Below are positions 42,419 through 51,917 of a DNA stretch of 64,000 nt, piece by piece. The stretch is from Evansella alkalicola (lineage in GTDB: Bacteria > Bacillota > Bacilli > Bacillales > Salisediminibacteriaceae). The DNA is taken from assembly GCF_019042735.1 (NCBI RefSeq), contig NZ_JAHQCR010000075.1, forward strand, positions 1-64,000. The letters run 5' to 3'. Position 1 is the first letter of the stretch; each line of letters begins with the position of its first letter. Made by a program: the position numbers and the translations under genes. The notes under the pieces are model-generated. The model did not search any database, was not told where the DNA came from, and was given only the letters and a program-made list of their open reading frames with translations.

Positions 42419-43993
42419 ATGTCAATCTATCAATCCATTGAACAGCTATTAAAGTACGGTCTGGAGAAAAATTTTTTTGAAGAGATGGATCGTGGCTATG
42501 TAAGAAACAGGGTGTTTGAAGTACTTCAACTAGAAGGTATTGAGCTCGCGTCTAGCGCAGAATATAAGTCTGTTTTGGAAAATAAACCTGAACCTGAACA
42601 GATGGTACAAGTGGAAGGAAATCTGGAATCCCCTGTCCCTATTCTAGAAGCAATTCTTGATTGGGCTGTTGCTAACGGACGGCTAAAGGAAAATACAGTT
42701 ACAGAGCGGGATCTCTTTGATACAGCTGTGATGGGATGTCTTTTGGGACGTCCTTCAGATATATACAAGGAATTTAAGGAGCAAGCAAGGGAATATGGAA
42801 TGGAAACTGCCACGAAGGAGTTCTATCAATTTAGTCAAGACGCTCACTATATTCGAACTGATCGGATTGCGAAAAATGAAAGCTGGTTTACAGAAACTGC
42901 GTACGGGCCACTTGAAGTTACGATTAATCTATCTAAGCCAGAGAAGGATCCAAAAGAGATTGAAGCGGCGAAAAAAGCGAAAGCAACATCATACCCGAAA
43001 TGTGTTCTTTGTAAAGAAAATGTAGGATACTCTGGACGTGTAAATCATCCTGCACGGCAAAACTTACGTACCATTCCTATACAACTAGGGGACGAACGTT
43101 GGCATTTTCAGTTTTCCCCTTATGTTTACTATAACGAGCATGCCATTGTATTCAAGGACGAACATGAGCCGATGAAAATTAGTAAGAGAACATTCGAAAG
43201 GCTGCTACAGTTTGTGGAGCAGTTCCCTCACTATTTCCTAGGATCAAATGCTGACCTACCGATAGTTGGGGGCTCTATCTTAAGCCATGACCATTTCCAA
43301 GGTGGGAACTATGTTTTTCCGATGGCTACTGCGAAAGTCGAAACGCCATTTTCAATGCAAGGTTTTCCAGAAGTGAAAGCAGGGATTGTAAAATGGCCGA
43401 TGTCTGTTATCCGTCTTCAAGGTAAAGGGGTGGAGGATATGGTAGAAGCGGCGGAGTATATTCGTTCCGTATGGGCAACTTATTCAGATGAAGAGGTAGA
43501 TATTCTTGCTTTCACTGAGGATACTCCTCATAATACGGTCACCCCAATTGCACGAATGAATGATGGGATGTTTGAACTGGATCTTGTTTTAAGAAACAAC
43601 CGCACAAACGAAAAGTACCCTTTTGGCATTTTTCATCCCCATGAGGGGGTTCATCACATCAAGAAGGAGAATATCGGCTTAATTGAGGTGATGGGACTTG
43701 CCGTTTTACCAGGGAGGCTGAAAAAAGAGTTAGTTGAGCTGGCTAATGCTATTAGTAGCTCTCGGTCAGAGGTAGAGATTCTAGAAAATCCAACAATTTC
43801 AAAACATTATAGTTGGGCAAAGAAAGTACTCCCAAATAAAGAGTGGGAAGCGGATGAGTGTCTTGGGAAATTGAAGGATGAAGTGAGTCTTGTATTTGTG
43901 CAGATATTAGAGCACGCAGGAGTTTATAAAAGGGATGAACAAGGAAAACGAACTTTTAGAAGATTAGTGGAAAAGTTATCTAAGGGAAAATAA
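42419..43993 (+). CDS. galT: Galactose-1-phosphate uridylyltransferase, class II
   Basis: A 524-residue protein of the longer Gram-positive class II GalT. Landmarks: HPARQNLRTIPIQLG, ILSHDHFQGGNYVFPM (histidines near the active site), FHPHEGVHHIKKENIGLIEVMGLAVLPGRL (in part). It transfers UMP between UDP-glucose and galactose-1-phosphate. AAAGGAAGTG lies upstream. 33 bp after galE, so surely cotranscribed. No gal regulator is adjacent. Confidence 0.95.
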   Translation: MSIYQSIEQLLKYGLEKNFFEEMDRGYVRNRVFEVLQLEGIELASSAEYKSVLENKPEPEQMVQVEGNLESPVPILEAILDWAVANGRLKENTVTERDLFDTAVMGCLLGRPSDIYKEFKEQAREYGMETATKEFYQFSQDAHYIRTDRIAKNESWFTETAYGPLEVTINLSKPEKDPKEIEAAKKAKATSYPKCVLCKENVGYSGRVNHPARQNLRTIPIQLGDERWHFQFSPYVYYNEHAIVFKDEHEPMKISKRTFERLLQFVEQFPHYFLGSNADLPIVGGSILSHDHFQGGNYVFPMATAKVETPFSMQGFPEVKAGIVKWPMSVIRLQGKGVEDMVEAAEYIRSVWATYSDEEVDILAFTEDTPHNTVTPIARMNDGMFELDLVLRNNRTNEKYPFGIFHPHEGVHHIKKENIGLIEVMGLAVLPGRLKKELVELANAISSSRSEVEILENPTISKHYSWAKKVLPNKEWEADECLGKLKDEVSLVFVQILEHAGVYKRDEQGKRTFRRLVEKLSKGK

Positions 43994-44055
43994 ATGATGC
44001 AAAGGTGTTCCGTTGTGGAATGCCTTTAATCTGTTTTGAGTTGGAGGAACTTTTA

Positions 44056-44985
44056 TTGGAACTCGTAAATATTAGGGATATTTCTTCTAATTGGGGAATT
44101 GAAGTTAAAGAAGCTAAAAGATTGTCGGATCGGGCAACTCTTATTGTTTCTATGAATGATGAAAAGTATATTCTGAAGAAGAAGGAAAGTTTAGGACAAC
44201 TTAAAAGGGAAGCGAAACTTCTAGATCATCTTAAAGACAATAGATTGTTAACGCAAAAACTAGTGTACAATAAATTTGATAGTTTATTTGTTTATTATGG
44301 TAATGAAATTTATTGTATATACAATTATCTTTATGGTGAAACGGCTAGTGCTAGGGAGGCTCTGCAATATCCCATGATTCCTAAACTTCTCGGAAAAACG
44401 ATTGCTGAACAAAATAAAGCAATGGCCTCTATTAAATTTGCTGATGATTTTCCACAAAAAGACTTATACCATATGGTTTACGGACATGCAATAAATAATA
44501 TTGTAAAAGTTGATAATTGTAAAAAGCTCATAAAAATCTTTCACTTGTTGAGAGAAGATATAAATGAGGTAGTTCAATCTCTAAATAAACAACTAATTCA
44601 TAGGGATAGCCATATGCATAATATAGTCTTTAAAGATGGCTTGTTAGTCGGTGTAATTGATTTCGATATATCAGAGGTAAATGTTAAGTTATTTGATATT
44701 TGTTATTGCTCGACCAGTGTGTTGAGTGAAGTGTTCCTAGAGGAGAATTTAAGGTCAAGTTGGGTTAGGTTCGTTGGGGATTTAGTAACGGAATATCACT
44801 TACATAACCCATTATCAATTAGTGAAAGGAATTCTATCTGGTATGTGATGTTGTGTATTCAAACTATTTTCATGTCCTATTTCATTAATCATAAGGATTT
44901 ATATCAAATTAATAAGGAAATGTTTCTCTGGATATATGAAAATAGAAGTAATATAGATAACATGGTTCTCCAAAATTTGAAATAA
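44056..44985 (+). CDS. APH-fold kinase (aminoglycoside/choline phosphotransferase-like)
   Basis: A 309-residue protein. The TTG at 44056 follows GGAGG; a longer frame is open to 44005. Kinase landmarks: YILKKKES (ATP-site Lys), LREAKLL-type helix (QLKREAKLLDHL), the catalytic loop LIHRDSHMHNIVFKDG (HxDxHxxN), and VIDFDISEVN (metal Asp). This is the CotS/HomoserineK/APH group. It lies 62 bp after galT and may be cotranscribed, but a function with galactose is not established. Lower G+C than the gal genes, hinting at separate origin. Confidence 0.78.
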   Translation: MELVNIRDISSNWGIEVKEAKRLSDRATLIVSMNDEKYILKKKESLGQLKREAKLLDHLKDNRLLTQKLVYNKFDSLFVYYGNEIYCIYNYLYGETASAREALQYPMIPKLLGKTIAEQNKAMASIKFADDFPQKDLYHMVYGHAINNIVKVDNCKKLIKIFHLLREDINEVVQSLNKQLIHRDSHMHNIVFKDGLLVGVIDFDISEVNVKLFDICYCSTSVLSEVFLEENLRSSWVRFVGDLVTEYHLHNPLSISERNSIWYVMLCIQTIFMSYFINHKDLYQINKEMFLWIYENRSNIDNMVLQNLK

Positions 44986-45016
44986 ATTCCCCCCAGGTAT
45001 AATCAAGTATATTAAC

Positions 45017-45054
45017 AAAAAGCACAGACTTATATTATAGAGTCTGTGCTTTTT
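45017..45054. terminator. Strong bidirectional terminator
   Basis: AAAAGCACAGACT (45017-45029 region) pairs perfectly with AGTCTGTGCTTTT across a TATATTATAG loop. It ends the gal/APH transcription unit on the plus strand and the two small genes on the minus strand. Confidence 0.85.
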
Positions 45055-45110
45055 ATACGTTAGATTATGATATTACTTTTGGACGCCCTCTGTTATTATT
45101 AGTAATCTGC

Positions 45111-45236
45111 TTACTCAAACGCTTTAATTCCTAAACCGTAATGTATAAACAGGAAAGCGATAATCATCAAGCATAATCCTATGAGTAATCCTCTAATTGC
45201 TTCATTCTTTTTTAGTTCTTGCAATACTTCTTTCAC
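45111..45236 (-). CDS. 41-residue membrane microprotein
   Basis: A GTG with AAAGGAGGAG 5 nt upstream opens a 41-codon frame. It has a charged N-terminus (KEVLQELKKNEAIRG), one transmembrane segment (LLIGLCLMIIAFLFIHYGL) and a short tail GIKAFE. It lies 25 nt after the next listed gene, in the same direction and before a shared terminator, so the two form an operon. No family recognised, but the ribosome site is excellent. Confidence 0.6.
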   Translation of the reverse strand: MKEVLQELKKNEAIRGLLIGLCLMIIAFLFIHYGLGIKAFE

Positions 45237-45261
45237 TATTTCTCCTCCTTTCAGTCAATAA

Positions 45262-45573
45262 TTAATGGGTGAGAGGAGAAATAAGTGTACTTCCGTATTT
45301 AATCGTCATTAACAATGCATTGATTTTAACAGTCGCAACGAAAGATTCAATGTAGTCTGTAAAAGTTAGTTCATATTCAGGTGTATAATAGAAAAATTCT
45401 GAGTTGAATTTATTCGTTTTATCAGTGTTTGAAAAAGGAAGCAGTCCAGATTCATAGGAATGATTGTCATACTGGGTAATACTTATATCAGCAGCAATCT
45501 CGACCTTTGAATGAAATAATTCAAGAACAACAACGTTCAAGAGTAATAGGAGGCATAGGACAATGTTTCTCAT
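45262..45573 (-). CDS. Small secreted or anchored protein, unknown
   Basis: A 103-residue protein. The ATG at 45573 (AAGGA 6 nt upstream) is better placed than the one at 45579. A hydrophobic start (NIVLCLLLLLNVVVLELF) with almost no positive charge before it is a signal-anchor or signal peptide. The rest is polar and aromatic (SEFFYYTPEYELTFTDY), ending in LISPLTH. No Cys lipobox position is convincing. First gene of a two-gene operon with the 41-residue membrane microprotein. Confidence 0.5.
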   Translation of the reverse strand: MRNIVLCLLLLLNVVVLELFHSKVEIAADISITQYDNHSYESGLLPFSNTDKTNKFNSEFFYYTPEYELTFTDYIESFVATVKINALLMTIKYGSTLISPLTH

Positions 45574-45877
45574 GTTCATTCCTTCTTATCGTTAAATTAT
45601 TTTGGAGTACTGTAAGTGGTTCTATTATATCACTAATTAAAAGTAGAGAAGTAGCACGATTTTTTATGTGTCAGACAGCTTAGACCTATACTACAGAGGT
45701 ATTTAGGAACGGGGTGAAGTACTTCCAATTATAAAAAGGGCCATTACTAATACAACTATTTATTATATCGCAATTGGTTAAACTTGGATTATAATAAGTA
45801 TAGTGATGGAACGGCTAAAATGTGAGACAAGGGGGGAGGTCTGTTCCCCGAGACGGCGTTTCCACGTGGAGGGCTAT

Positions 45878-46588
45878 ATGGATAAAGAAACTCAAGAAAC
45901 CTTTGGAAATAAAAACAATAGCTTAAATGGGGTAACTGTAGCAGGGATGCTTTCATTAGGCGTGATTTTATTTATAGTGGGTACCTTTATTTATAGTGTG
46001 TATTATAAAGAGAACGCCTTATTAATTAGTGATTCACCAAACAATTCTAATACGATAGAGATTGTTGAGATAGGAAAACCAGCAGATTTTAGAGGGCATC
46101 AAATAAGATTAAAACATAAGTGGTCACATTTCGACCTTCGTTTTGACTATAGAGGAAAGCAAATTACTGAAAGAGACATTCAGGTTAGTTGGGAAACTGA
46201 CGGCAAAGCTAATATTTACATAGATACTAGCGAACTTCTCCCAATTGTTATCCATTTCAACAGCGGAACCTCCCCAATTTTTCAAGTAGGTGAAGTAGAA
46301 CCTTCCTTCTTTCCCTTTATGAGAGAAGAATCACCGAATCATCAAAATATAATTGAGTTTAGAGAAACAGGATTCAGAAACTTCAGCGTACTAAGGATTT
46401 ATTACGGTGATATTGGTAGTAACCTCGAAAGTTTTGTGGAACACATTCCAAGTGATTTCTACACTCTGGACAATTTTAAGGTTGAATGGGTACACGATGA
46501 ACTCGTACTAATAGATGTCATGAGGAAAAGTGATGAGGACGAATGGTATATAGAAGAGACACTAAAGATTGATTTTTCGAAAGAGTAA
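45878..46588 (+). CDS. Single-pass membrane protein, unknown
   Basis: A 236-residue protein. I choose the ATG at 45878 (GTGGAGGGC upstream); the frame is open to 45803. After about 20 polar residues comes one helix (VAGMLSLGVILFIVGTFIYSVYY, about 23-45). A mostly beta extracytoplasmic domain without a recognised family follows (motifs: WSHFDLRFDYRGKQI, VSWETDGKANIYIDTS). Next to another small membrane gene 40 bp downstream, so likely cotranscribed. Confidence 0.6.
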   Translation: MDKETQETFGNKNNSLNGVTVAGMLSLGVILFIVGTFIYSVYYKENALLISDSPNNSNTIEIVEIGKPADFRGHQIRLKHKWSHFDLRFDYRGKQITERDIQVSWETDGKANIYIDTSELLPIVIHFNSGTSPIFQVGEVEPSFFPFMREESPNHQNIIEFRETGFRNFSVLRIYYGDIGSNLESFVEHIPSDFYTLDNFKVEWVHDELVLIDVMRKSDEDEWYIEETLKIDFSKE

Positions 46589-46628
46589 TATATTTAATCA
46601 ATTTATCGTAAAAAAGAGGTGGGGTTAG

Positions 46629-46973
46629 TTGAAACAGTTCTATTGGCCACTCATTGCATTTGTTAATTTTGTATTAGGGATACTTTTTTATTTTCCAAGT
46701 ATAACTGGCTACATGTCGGTACTTTACGCATTAAACTATCTTTTCGGGTGGGGAATAGACCCTCATCTTGAACCTAATTTTTTTATAGGCTCTTTACTGA
46801 TGACGGTTGCGGCTTGTCTTTTTTATTTTCCCCTTCTTATTTTTCCAAATCTCTTATTTTACAAACAGCTGCAACCAAATAAACTTTTATATATGAGTTT
46901 TACTATCGTATTTTTGTTAATAGGGTTTGCCACAAACATGCATTTCAGATTTGATAGACTACTATATTATTAG
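46629..46973 (+). CDS. Three-transmembrane protein, unknown
   Basis: A 114-residue protein starting TTG after AGAGGTGGGG. Hydrophobic segments at about 5-25, 50-80 and 88-106, with a polar stretch NYLFGWGIDPHLEPNF between the first two. No family recognised. It follows the single-pass protein in the same direction. No strong terminator is seen after it. Confidence 0.5.
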   Translation: MKQFYWPLIAFVNFVLGILFYFPSITGYMSVLYALNYLFGWGIDPHLEPNFFIGSLLMTVAACLFYFPLLIFPNLLFYKQLQPNKLLYMSFTIVFLLIGFATNMHFRFDRLLYY

Positions 46974-47078
46974 GGGACGACGTGCAGTGTCCTAAGTCAA
47001 CATTCTTTCTATTGCTGCGCTTATTTTCTATAATGAACATTACAATAAACTAATTTTTCACAAAAAAAGAAGGTTATA

Positions 47079-47945
47079 ATGATGTCCACATGGTTTTTAC
47101 TCGCGGTTGCAAGTGCAATTGTATTTGGATTTTCTACATTTTTTTTCAAAATAAATTCATTTAAAGACTGGCCATTGCTCCCATTCTTCGTTGGGGTCTA
47201 TGGAAGCGGTACATTGGCTTTTGTTGTCACTGCGTATTGGGAGGGTGTCCTCTTTCTCACCACCGCTGTTATCCTCAGTGGGGTCGTTGTGGGAATAGGT
47301 TCCACGTTTGGAAATCTATTATTTATGAAAGCACTGGAGCACGGACCAGTAAGTCTCACTTCACCAATTGTTAATACCAACATCCTATTGATCGTGCTCA
47401 TGTCCGTGTTTCTTTACGGCGAGCGACTTGGTGTATTTGAATATACTGGGATTCTCTTGATTATTGCAGCTATCACGATTCTCCCCCTTGATCCAAAGGA
47501 AAAACTGAGTATCCCAAATCGAATTTGGTATGTGTATGCTTTAGCAGCGACCGTTTTATTCTTCTTGCGCAACGGGGGATTGAAGGTTACAGAGGAAATG
47601 GCCTTGCCAAACACCACGATTTTGATGGTCGGCTATTTCGTGGGAACAGTGTGGTCTATTTACGCTTATATTTTAGATCGGGGGAAAAAGAAGGTGCCGC
47701 AGTCCAAGCAAGTGAAGGCAGTAGTTTTTGGATTGATCACGGGGCTGTTTTCTTATGGAGGTATGCAGTTATATGCCGTGGCACTACAAACAGGACCTGC
47801 AAGTATCATTTCGCCCATTTTTGCCACGAACAGTTTAGTGGTGGCATTGTTATCAATTCTTTACTTAAAGGAAAAACTAACGGGCTTGCAAGTAGCAACG
47901 TTAGTATGTGTTTTTGTTGGGATTGTTTTACTTCGAGTTGGTTAA
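47079..47945 (+). CDS. EamA/DMT family transporter
   Basis: A 288-residue protein with ten predicted transmembrane helices in two EamA repeats. The first half ends with VSLTSPIVNTNILLIVLMSVFLYGERLG, the second with ASIISPIFATNSLVVALLSILYLKEKL, the internal duplication typical of this fold. AAGAAGGTT precedes two ATG codons. Family members move metabolites or amino acids; the substrate cannot be told. A weak G/C patch near 47960-48000 follows. Confidence 0.82.
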   Translation: MMSTWFLLAVASAIVFGFSTFFFKINSFKDWPLLPFFVGVYGSGTLAFVVTAYWEGVLFLTTAVILSGVVVGIGSTFGNLLFMKALEHGPVSLTSPIVNTNILLIVLMSVFLYGERLGVFEYTGILLIIAAITILPLDPKEKLSIPNRIWYVYALAATVLFFLRNGGLKVTEEMALPNTTILMVGYFVGTVWSIYAYILDRGKKKVPQSKQVKAVVFGLITGLFSYGGMQLYAVALQTGPASIISPIFATNSLVVALLSILYLKEKLTGLQVATLVCVFVGIVLLRVG

Positions 47946-48060
47946 GAATGTGGGTCAGGATAATTTCCCGGGCAAGTTCCAGAACTAAATTTTGTTACTA
48001 GAACAGGCACCATTTTTTTCGGGAAAAATTAGTTAAATATAATCAAGAAGGGTGAGACGA

Positions 48061-48234
48061 ATGGATAAAAATCAGATTGAAGAAGCGATTGTGGAATTAA
48101 AGGATGAATACATACAGCTTCAAAACAACTTGGAAAAGCTAGAATCTATTAATGGAAACTTAGCTCCACTCGAAAAGCGATTAACTGAAATTGAGGGGGA
48201 ATTGAAGGTCCTTCATGAAAAGCGAAGAAGATAA
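48061..48234 (+). CDS. SE1832-like coiled-coil microprotein
   Basis: A 57-residue protein starting at ATG 48061, 8 nt after GAAGGGTGAG. It is almost entirely a coiled coil: IEEAIVELKDEYIQLQNNLEKLES, a break at NGNLAPLEKRL, then TEIEGELKVLHEKRRR. The LQNxLEKLES...PLEKRL pattern matches the short SE1832-type proteins of Bacillales, function unknown. Confidence 0.65.
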   Translation: MDKNQIEEAIVELKDEYIQLQNNLEKLESINGNLAPLEKRLTEIEGELKVLHEKRRR

Positions 48235-48326
48235 CCTGTTTATATAGTAATAATGTGAAAGCACTACGAACATGTTTTTACAGAACGATTCCAATATCAT
48301 ATTTTCATAGATTGTAGGTGGATTCA

Positions 48327-48815
48327 ATGATTTCAGTAAAGGAACCAGAACTACGTTTGGCAAAAGATTCAGTAAAGGTTTGGATGATTAGTGAGACGAT
48401 TGGAAACATTATATGGTTTGCAATCTTAGGTATATTGTTTTTATTAAATCATGTTTTCGCGTGGGCCAATTGGATAAATTGGTTTTTATTAAGTGGGTTA
48501 ATCGTTTCCGTTGTTTTTTCGATTTGGGCATACATCAGTGCTTATTTGAAATATAAACATTGGCGATATTCGGTGGATGACGAATTTTTGCAGCTAAAGT
48601 CAGGTGCCCTTGTTGATGAGTATCAACTCATTCCGATGACAAAAATTCAAGCAGTATCAACGAAACAAGGACCAATCTTAAGGAAGTATGGACTCTGTTC
48701 TTTATCCGTGCAAACAATGGGTTCTCAACATTCTATTCCAGCTTTGTCGAAGTCGGTAGCACAGGACCTCCGTAACCTAATCGCTCATTATGCGAATGTG
48801 GAGGAAGAAGATTAA
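48327..48815 (+). CDS. Bacterial PH-domain membrane protein, YdbS-like
   Basis: A 162-residue protein. Two transmembrane helices (about 20-45 and 48-72) precede a bPH_2 domain: YKHWRYSVDDEFLQLKSGALVDEYQLIPMTKIQAVSTKQG, in part, with SLSVQTMGSQHSIPALS. The start is the ATG at 48327 (AGGTGG upstream). Its stop overlaps the next gene's start (TAATG), matching the ydbS-ydbT pair of B. subtilis, which affects membrane composition and resistance to antimicrobial peptides. Confidence 0.85.
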   Translation: MISVKEPELRLAKDSVKVWMISETIGNIIWFAILGILFLLNHVFAWANWINWFLLSGLIVSVVFSIWAYISAYLKYKHWRYSVDDEFLQLKSGALVDEYQLIPMTKIQAVSTKQGPILRKYGLCSLSVQTMGSQHSIPALSKSVAQDLRNLIAHYANVEEED

Positions 48816-50329
48816 TGGATACAGAGAAGCGATATCATCCAGTAATAATACTCATTGATTTCCTTAGTTTTATTAAGGGGATGTTATTTCCAATCGTATT
48901 CTTGTTTTTATTAAATAGGGGCTCTGATTCGGTGCTTCTTATGGTAGGGAAATATGCATTTTGGATTCTGTTAGTACTCTCTATACCGTATATCTTGTTG
49001 AAATGGTTTACATATACCTATCGCGTCGATACTAATGCTTTCCACGTATCAAAAGGTATTTTTGTGAAATCTAAACGATCGATTCCTTTTTATAAAATAG
49101 AGAACATGAATCGAAAGACTGGTGTAATACACCGTCTGTTTAGGGTGACATCACTCCGTTTTGAAACAGGAATCACAGGAGAAGAATCAACTGTTGAGTT
49201 TAAAGCAGTTTCCTTGGAGGAAGCGGCGGAAATGGAGAGACTCGTAGAATCTGAGCGAGAAGTAGATGGTTTTGATTTTTCACGTACCGTAATAGGAGGA
49301 GAAGAAAAGGAACAACAAGATCAAGATCATACGTTAGGAAAAAACAAGGAAAGACATATCCACTATACCCCGACGAAGAGGGACACTGTGAAAGCAGCGT
49401 TCACGTCACTTAGTTTTCTCATTATTTTCCCTGTTGTAATGACAATATACTCCAATACAAATGACATACTACAATTGGAAGAGAGGACAAAGGGATTGCT
49501 AGGGTTTTTCACAGGATCTGTCTTGTTGAGTGTGCTTGGAATCGTAGTTTTACTTATGTTATCGATAGGTATGGGAATGATCTTTACATTTATCAAATAT
49601 GGAAAGTATGAAATTTCCTCAGACGATGACCGGATATATATTAAAAAAGGTGTTATGAGTGAAACCACCTTTACCATCGTAAAGGAGCGTGTACAGGCTA
49701 TTGAAATGAAGCAGACGCTATTAAAACGAATATTAGGATTGGCGGAAGTGAAGTTGATAAGCGCTGGGGAAATAAGTTTAGGAACAGAAGATGCAGAAGT
49801 TAACTCGCTCTACCCATTTTTGCCTGTGAAAAGGGCGTATCAAATAGTATCTGAGATTCTACCTGAATATGAAGTTTTGGAAAAAATGGATAAATTACCA
49901 CGTGTTTCCTTGCTGATTCGTTTAGTGAAGCCGTATTGGGTTTGGGCGATTGCGACTGGAATCTTATATTTTGTTCAACCAACTATTTTTGGACTGGAGA
50001 TAGCATGGTGGTTGTTGTCGTTGAGCCTATTTCTTTATATTGTATTCCTGAGGTTATTGAACTTTTATCATACTCGCTATACTTTGCACGGAAGTTTCGT
50101 TCAGTTTCAAAGTGGCAGCTTAACCACCTCACTTTTTGTGTCTAGGCGGGAAAAAATCGTTGAAGTATCTGTTTCTCGAAGAATATTGCAGAAAAAATTT
50201 GGGCTGGCTTCGATAGGAACTATGAATCGTGGGAATCCCATCCATATGAATGGGGTTGAAGATGTTCCTGTAGGAATGGCTAAACAGTTTTATTCTTGGT
50301 ATTACAACAGGAGGAAAAATGAAACCTAA
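48815..50329 (+). CDS. Bacterial PH-domain membrane protein, YdbT-like
   Basis: A 504-residue protein with three bPH_2 domains alternating with pairs of transmembrane helices. Domain cores: TYRVDTNAFHVSKGIFVKSKRSIPFYKIENMN (about 70-100), KYEISSDDDRIYIKKGVMSETTF, then RYTLHGSFVQFQSGSLTTSLF. A polar insert of about 50 residues (EEKEQQDQDHTLGKNKERH) separates domains one and two. It overlaps ydbS-like by one base. The two products are expected to work together at the membrane. Confidence 0.86.
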   Translation: MDTEKRYHPVIILIDFLSFIKGMLFPIVFLFLLNRGSDSVLLMVGKYAFWILLVLSIPYILLKWFTYTYRVDTNAFHVSKGIFVKSKRSIPFYKIENMNRKTGVIHRLFRVTSLRFETGITGEESTVEFKAVSLEEAAEMERLVESEREVDGFDFSRTVIGGEEKEQQDQDHTLGKNKERHIHYTPTKRDTVKAAFTSLSFLIIFPVVMTIYSNTNDILQLEERTKGLLGFFTGSVLLSVLGIVVLLMLSIGMGMIFTFIKYGKYEISSDDDRIYIKKGVMSETTFTIVKERVQAIEMKQTLLKRILGLAEVKLISAGEISLGTEDAEVNSLYPFLPVKRAYQIVSEILPEYEVLEKMDKLPRVSLLIRLVKPYWVWAIATGILYFVQPTIFGLEIAWWLLSLSLFLYIVFLRLLNFYHTRYTLHGSFVQFQSGSLTTSLFVSRREKIVEVSVSRRILQKKFGLASIGTMNRGNPIHMNGVEDVPVGMAKQFYSWYYNRRKNET

Positions 50330-50380
50330 TCACTCCTCGCTACGTAAATTGTAAGAACATGTTAAAAGGTAGGAGTTCAT

Positions 50381-50971
50381 ATGCAAACACTTAAGAATAT
50401 CGATTCCGATACGTTATTTCCATATCTCATGACGAGTGGACTTATATTACTCATTTCAGCTTTTTTCATGCCATTTGCGGCGATTATGTTGGTTCAGGAC
50501 TTGCTTTTCTATTCACCTGATCACTGGTCTTTTATTCGTCCAACAGAAGCATACCTCGCCTTCTTTATAGGGATGATTTGGATAGCTCTTATTGTGTTTT
50601 CTTTTTTGTTTACTAAAATGCATATTGAAAAAAAAGGTAGGGAGTATAAACTAACTTGGATACATATTATTAACTTTGTTTTTGCTATCGGGTTGCTGAT
50701 TCTGTCTATCTATCACTATGCGTATCTTGATGAGGAAGGGGCACATGCGAATTCCTTCTGGACCTTCACGGAGAAGAGCATTGCGTGGAACGATGTTCAT
50801 GAAGTAACGAGATTGGTGGAGGAAGGCTCTCTTGGGGTCATATCCTATACCTTTTCGAACGATGATACGTCCATTACCATTCCTTTTGATTATCAAGATT
50901 ACCATACAAATCGGGCAATTAAACGGATAAGAGAGTTATACGATTGGGAAATCGTGGACATTGTAAACTAG
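50381..50971 (+). CDS. Membrane protein with C-terminal soluble domain, unknown
   Basis: A 196-residue protein. Three transmembrane helices (about 15-40, 55-78, 88-108) are followed by a soluble region (about 115-196) with EKSIAWNDVHEVTRLVEEG and ISYTFSNDDTSITIPFDYQDY. That region resembles a small PH-like or barrel domain in strand pattern. GGTAGGAG precedes the ATG. It lies 50 bp after the YdbT-like gene and could be the third gene of that operon. Confidence 0.6.
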   Translation: MQTLKNIDSDTLFPYLMTSGLILLISAFFMPFAAIMLVQDLLFYSPDHWSFIRPTEAYLAFFIGMIWIALIVFSFLFTKMHIEKKGREYKLTWIHIINFVFAIGLLILSIYHYAYLDEEGAHANSFWTFTEKSIAWNDVHEVTRLVEEGSLGVISYTFSNDDTSITIPFDYQDYHTNRAIKRIRELYDWEIVDIVN

Positions 50972-50980
50972 GTTAAACTA

Positions 50981-51021
50981 AGGGGCGGTTCTCACGTTTT
51001 GTAAACGTGAGAACCGCCCCT
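50981..51021. terminator. Bidirectional hairpin of the GGGGCGGTTCTC family
   Basis: A 19-bp perfect stem: AGGGGCGGTTCTCACGTTT (50981-50999) with its complement (51003-51021), TTGT-type loop. It ends the plus-strand gene at 50971. The stop codon and last eight or so codons of the minus-strand gene (50992-51678) lie inside it, encoding GSHVYKT. Confidence 0.8.
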
Positions 51022-51678
51022 GCGTTTTTGTGTGGCAAACAGTGCTAGAATCAACACTAATTCGGACACGTTTCCTATTGCTTTACTATCGAAAGGAATA
51101 GTGAGTCCACCGACAACCCCCATAAGGACGAGCCCAATGAACAACCATTTCCACCCTGTTTTTCGCCAAAGGATGATCGAGGCAATGAGAATAGCTACTG
51201 TAACTCCTAAAATCATGAGTCCGCCACCTGAACCACCTACACGAGTGTAACTTAATACGCCTTGCTGCCAAATCGGTTTCAAAGAGAGTCGAAACAAGGG
51301 TATTACTTCGATGACAATAATTGCTCCTGTAACGATGAAAACGCCGTATTTTACTAATGGCTTGGTTACCCAGCTCACATCAGCATCTCTTAAGGTTTGC
51401 CAAGTAAAGGGAATGAGTAATGGAGTAAAAAGGGCGTGCAACCAAAATCGTGCGGCATTGAGTAACTCCAATAGTTCACTTTCACCAATATAACGGCCAA
51501 TAGCCAAGATACCATTGTCATAAAACAAAGCTGCAGTGACAATTAACAAGAAAATAGAACAAATAGCCCAGGGATTCCTAGCGGCAGAGATTATTCCATA
51601 AATTAGTAAGAGTGCATAAATAATAGTTAATATAAAGTAAATGACTGTATCCAAACGAATCACTCGCTTATCCATCAT
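50992..51678 (-). CDS. Seven-helix membrane protein, unknown
   Basis: A 228-residue protein with about seven hydrophobic segments, starting MDKRVIRLDTVIYFILTIIY. A Gly-rich stretch (VGGSGGGLMILGV) precedes the sixth helix. The last residues (RRGGSHVYKT) are encoded by the dispersed hairpin element, so the original C-terminus was probably replaced when the element arrived, or the element evolved from the gene end. No family recognised. The region from 51679 to 51905 upstream shows nothing but A/T-rich sequence. Confidence 0.65.
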   Translation of the reverse strand: MMDKRVIRLDTVIYFILTIIYALLLIYGIISAARNPWAICSIFLLIVTAALFYDNGILAIGRYIGESELLELLNAARFWLHALFTPLLIPFTWQTLRDADVSWVTKPLVKYGVFIVTGAIIVIEVIPLFRLSLKPIWQQGVLSYTRVGGSGGGLMILGVTVAILIASIILWRKTGWKWLFIGLVLMGVVGGLTIPFDSKAIGNVSELVLILALFATQKRRGGSHVYKT

Positions 51679-51917
51679 TTGTAATGTTAATAGGGTAACC
51701 TCTAGGGGATCTGTTTATGTGGTGATTGGTGAGTTCTCTATAAATTAAATAGGGTTAAGATCAATGTATTTTCAAGCAATATAATAGAAGTGAGGAGATT
51801 TATTTTTTGATAGGGCTCTGTAAATTTTGATGTTGATTTTGGCTACAAACAACTTAGGTATCTAAAATAAACACTAGTCATTAACAGAGCCTTTATTAAA
51901 GTGAAATGGAGGTAATC

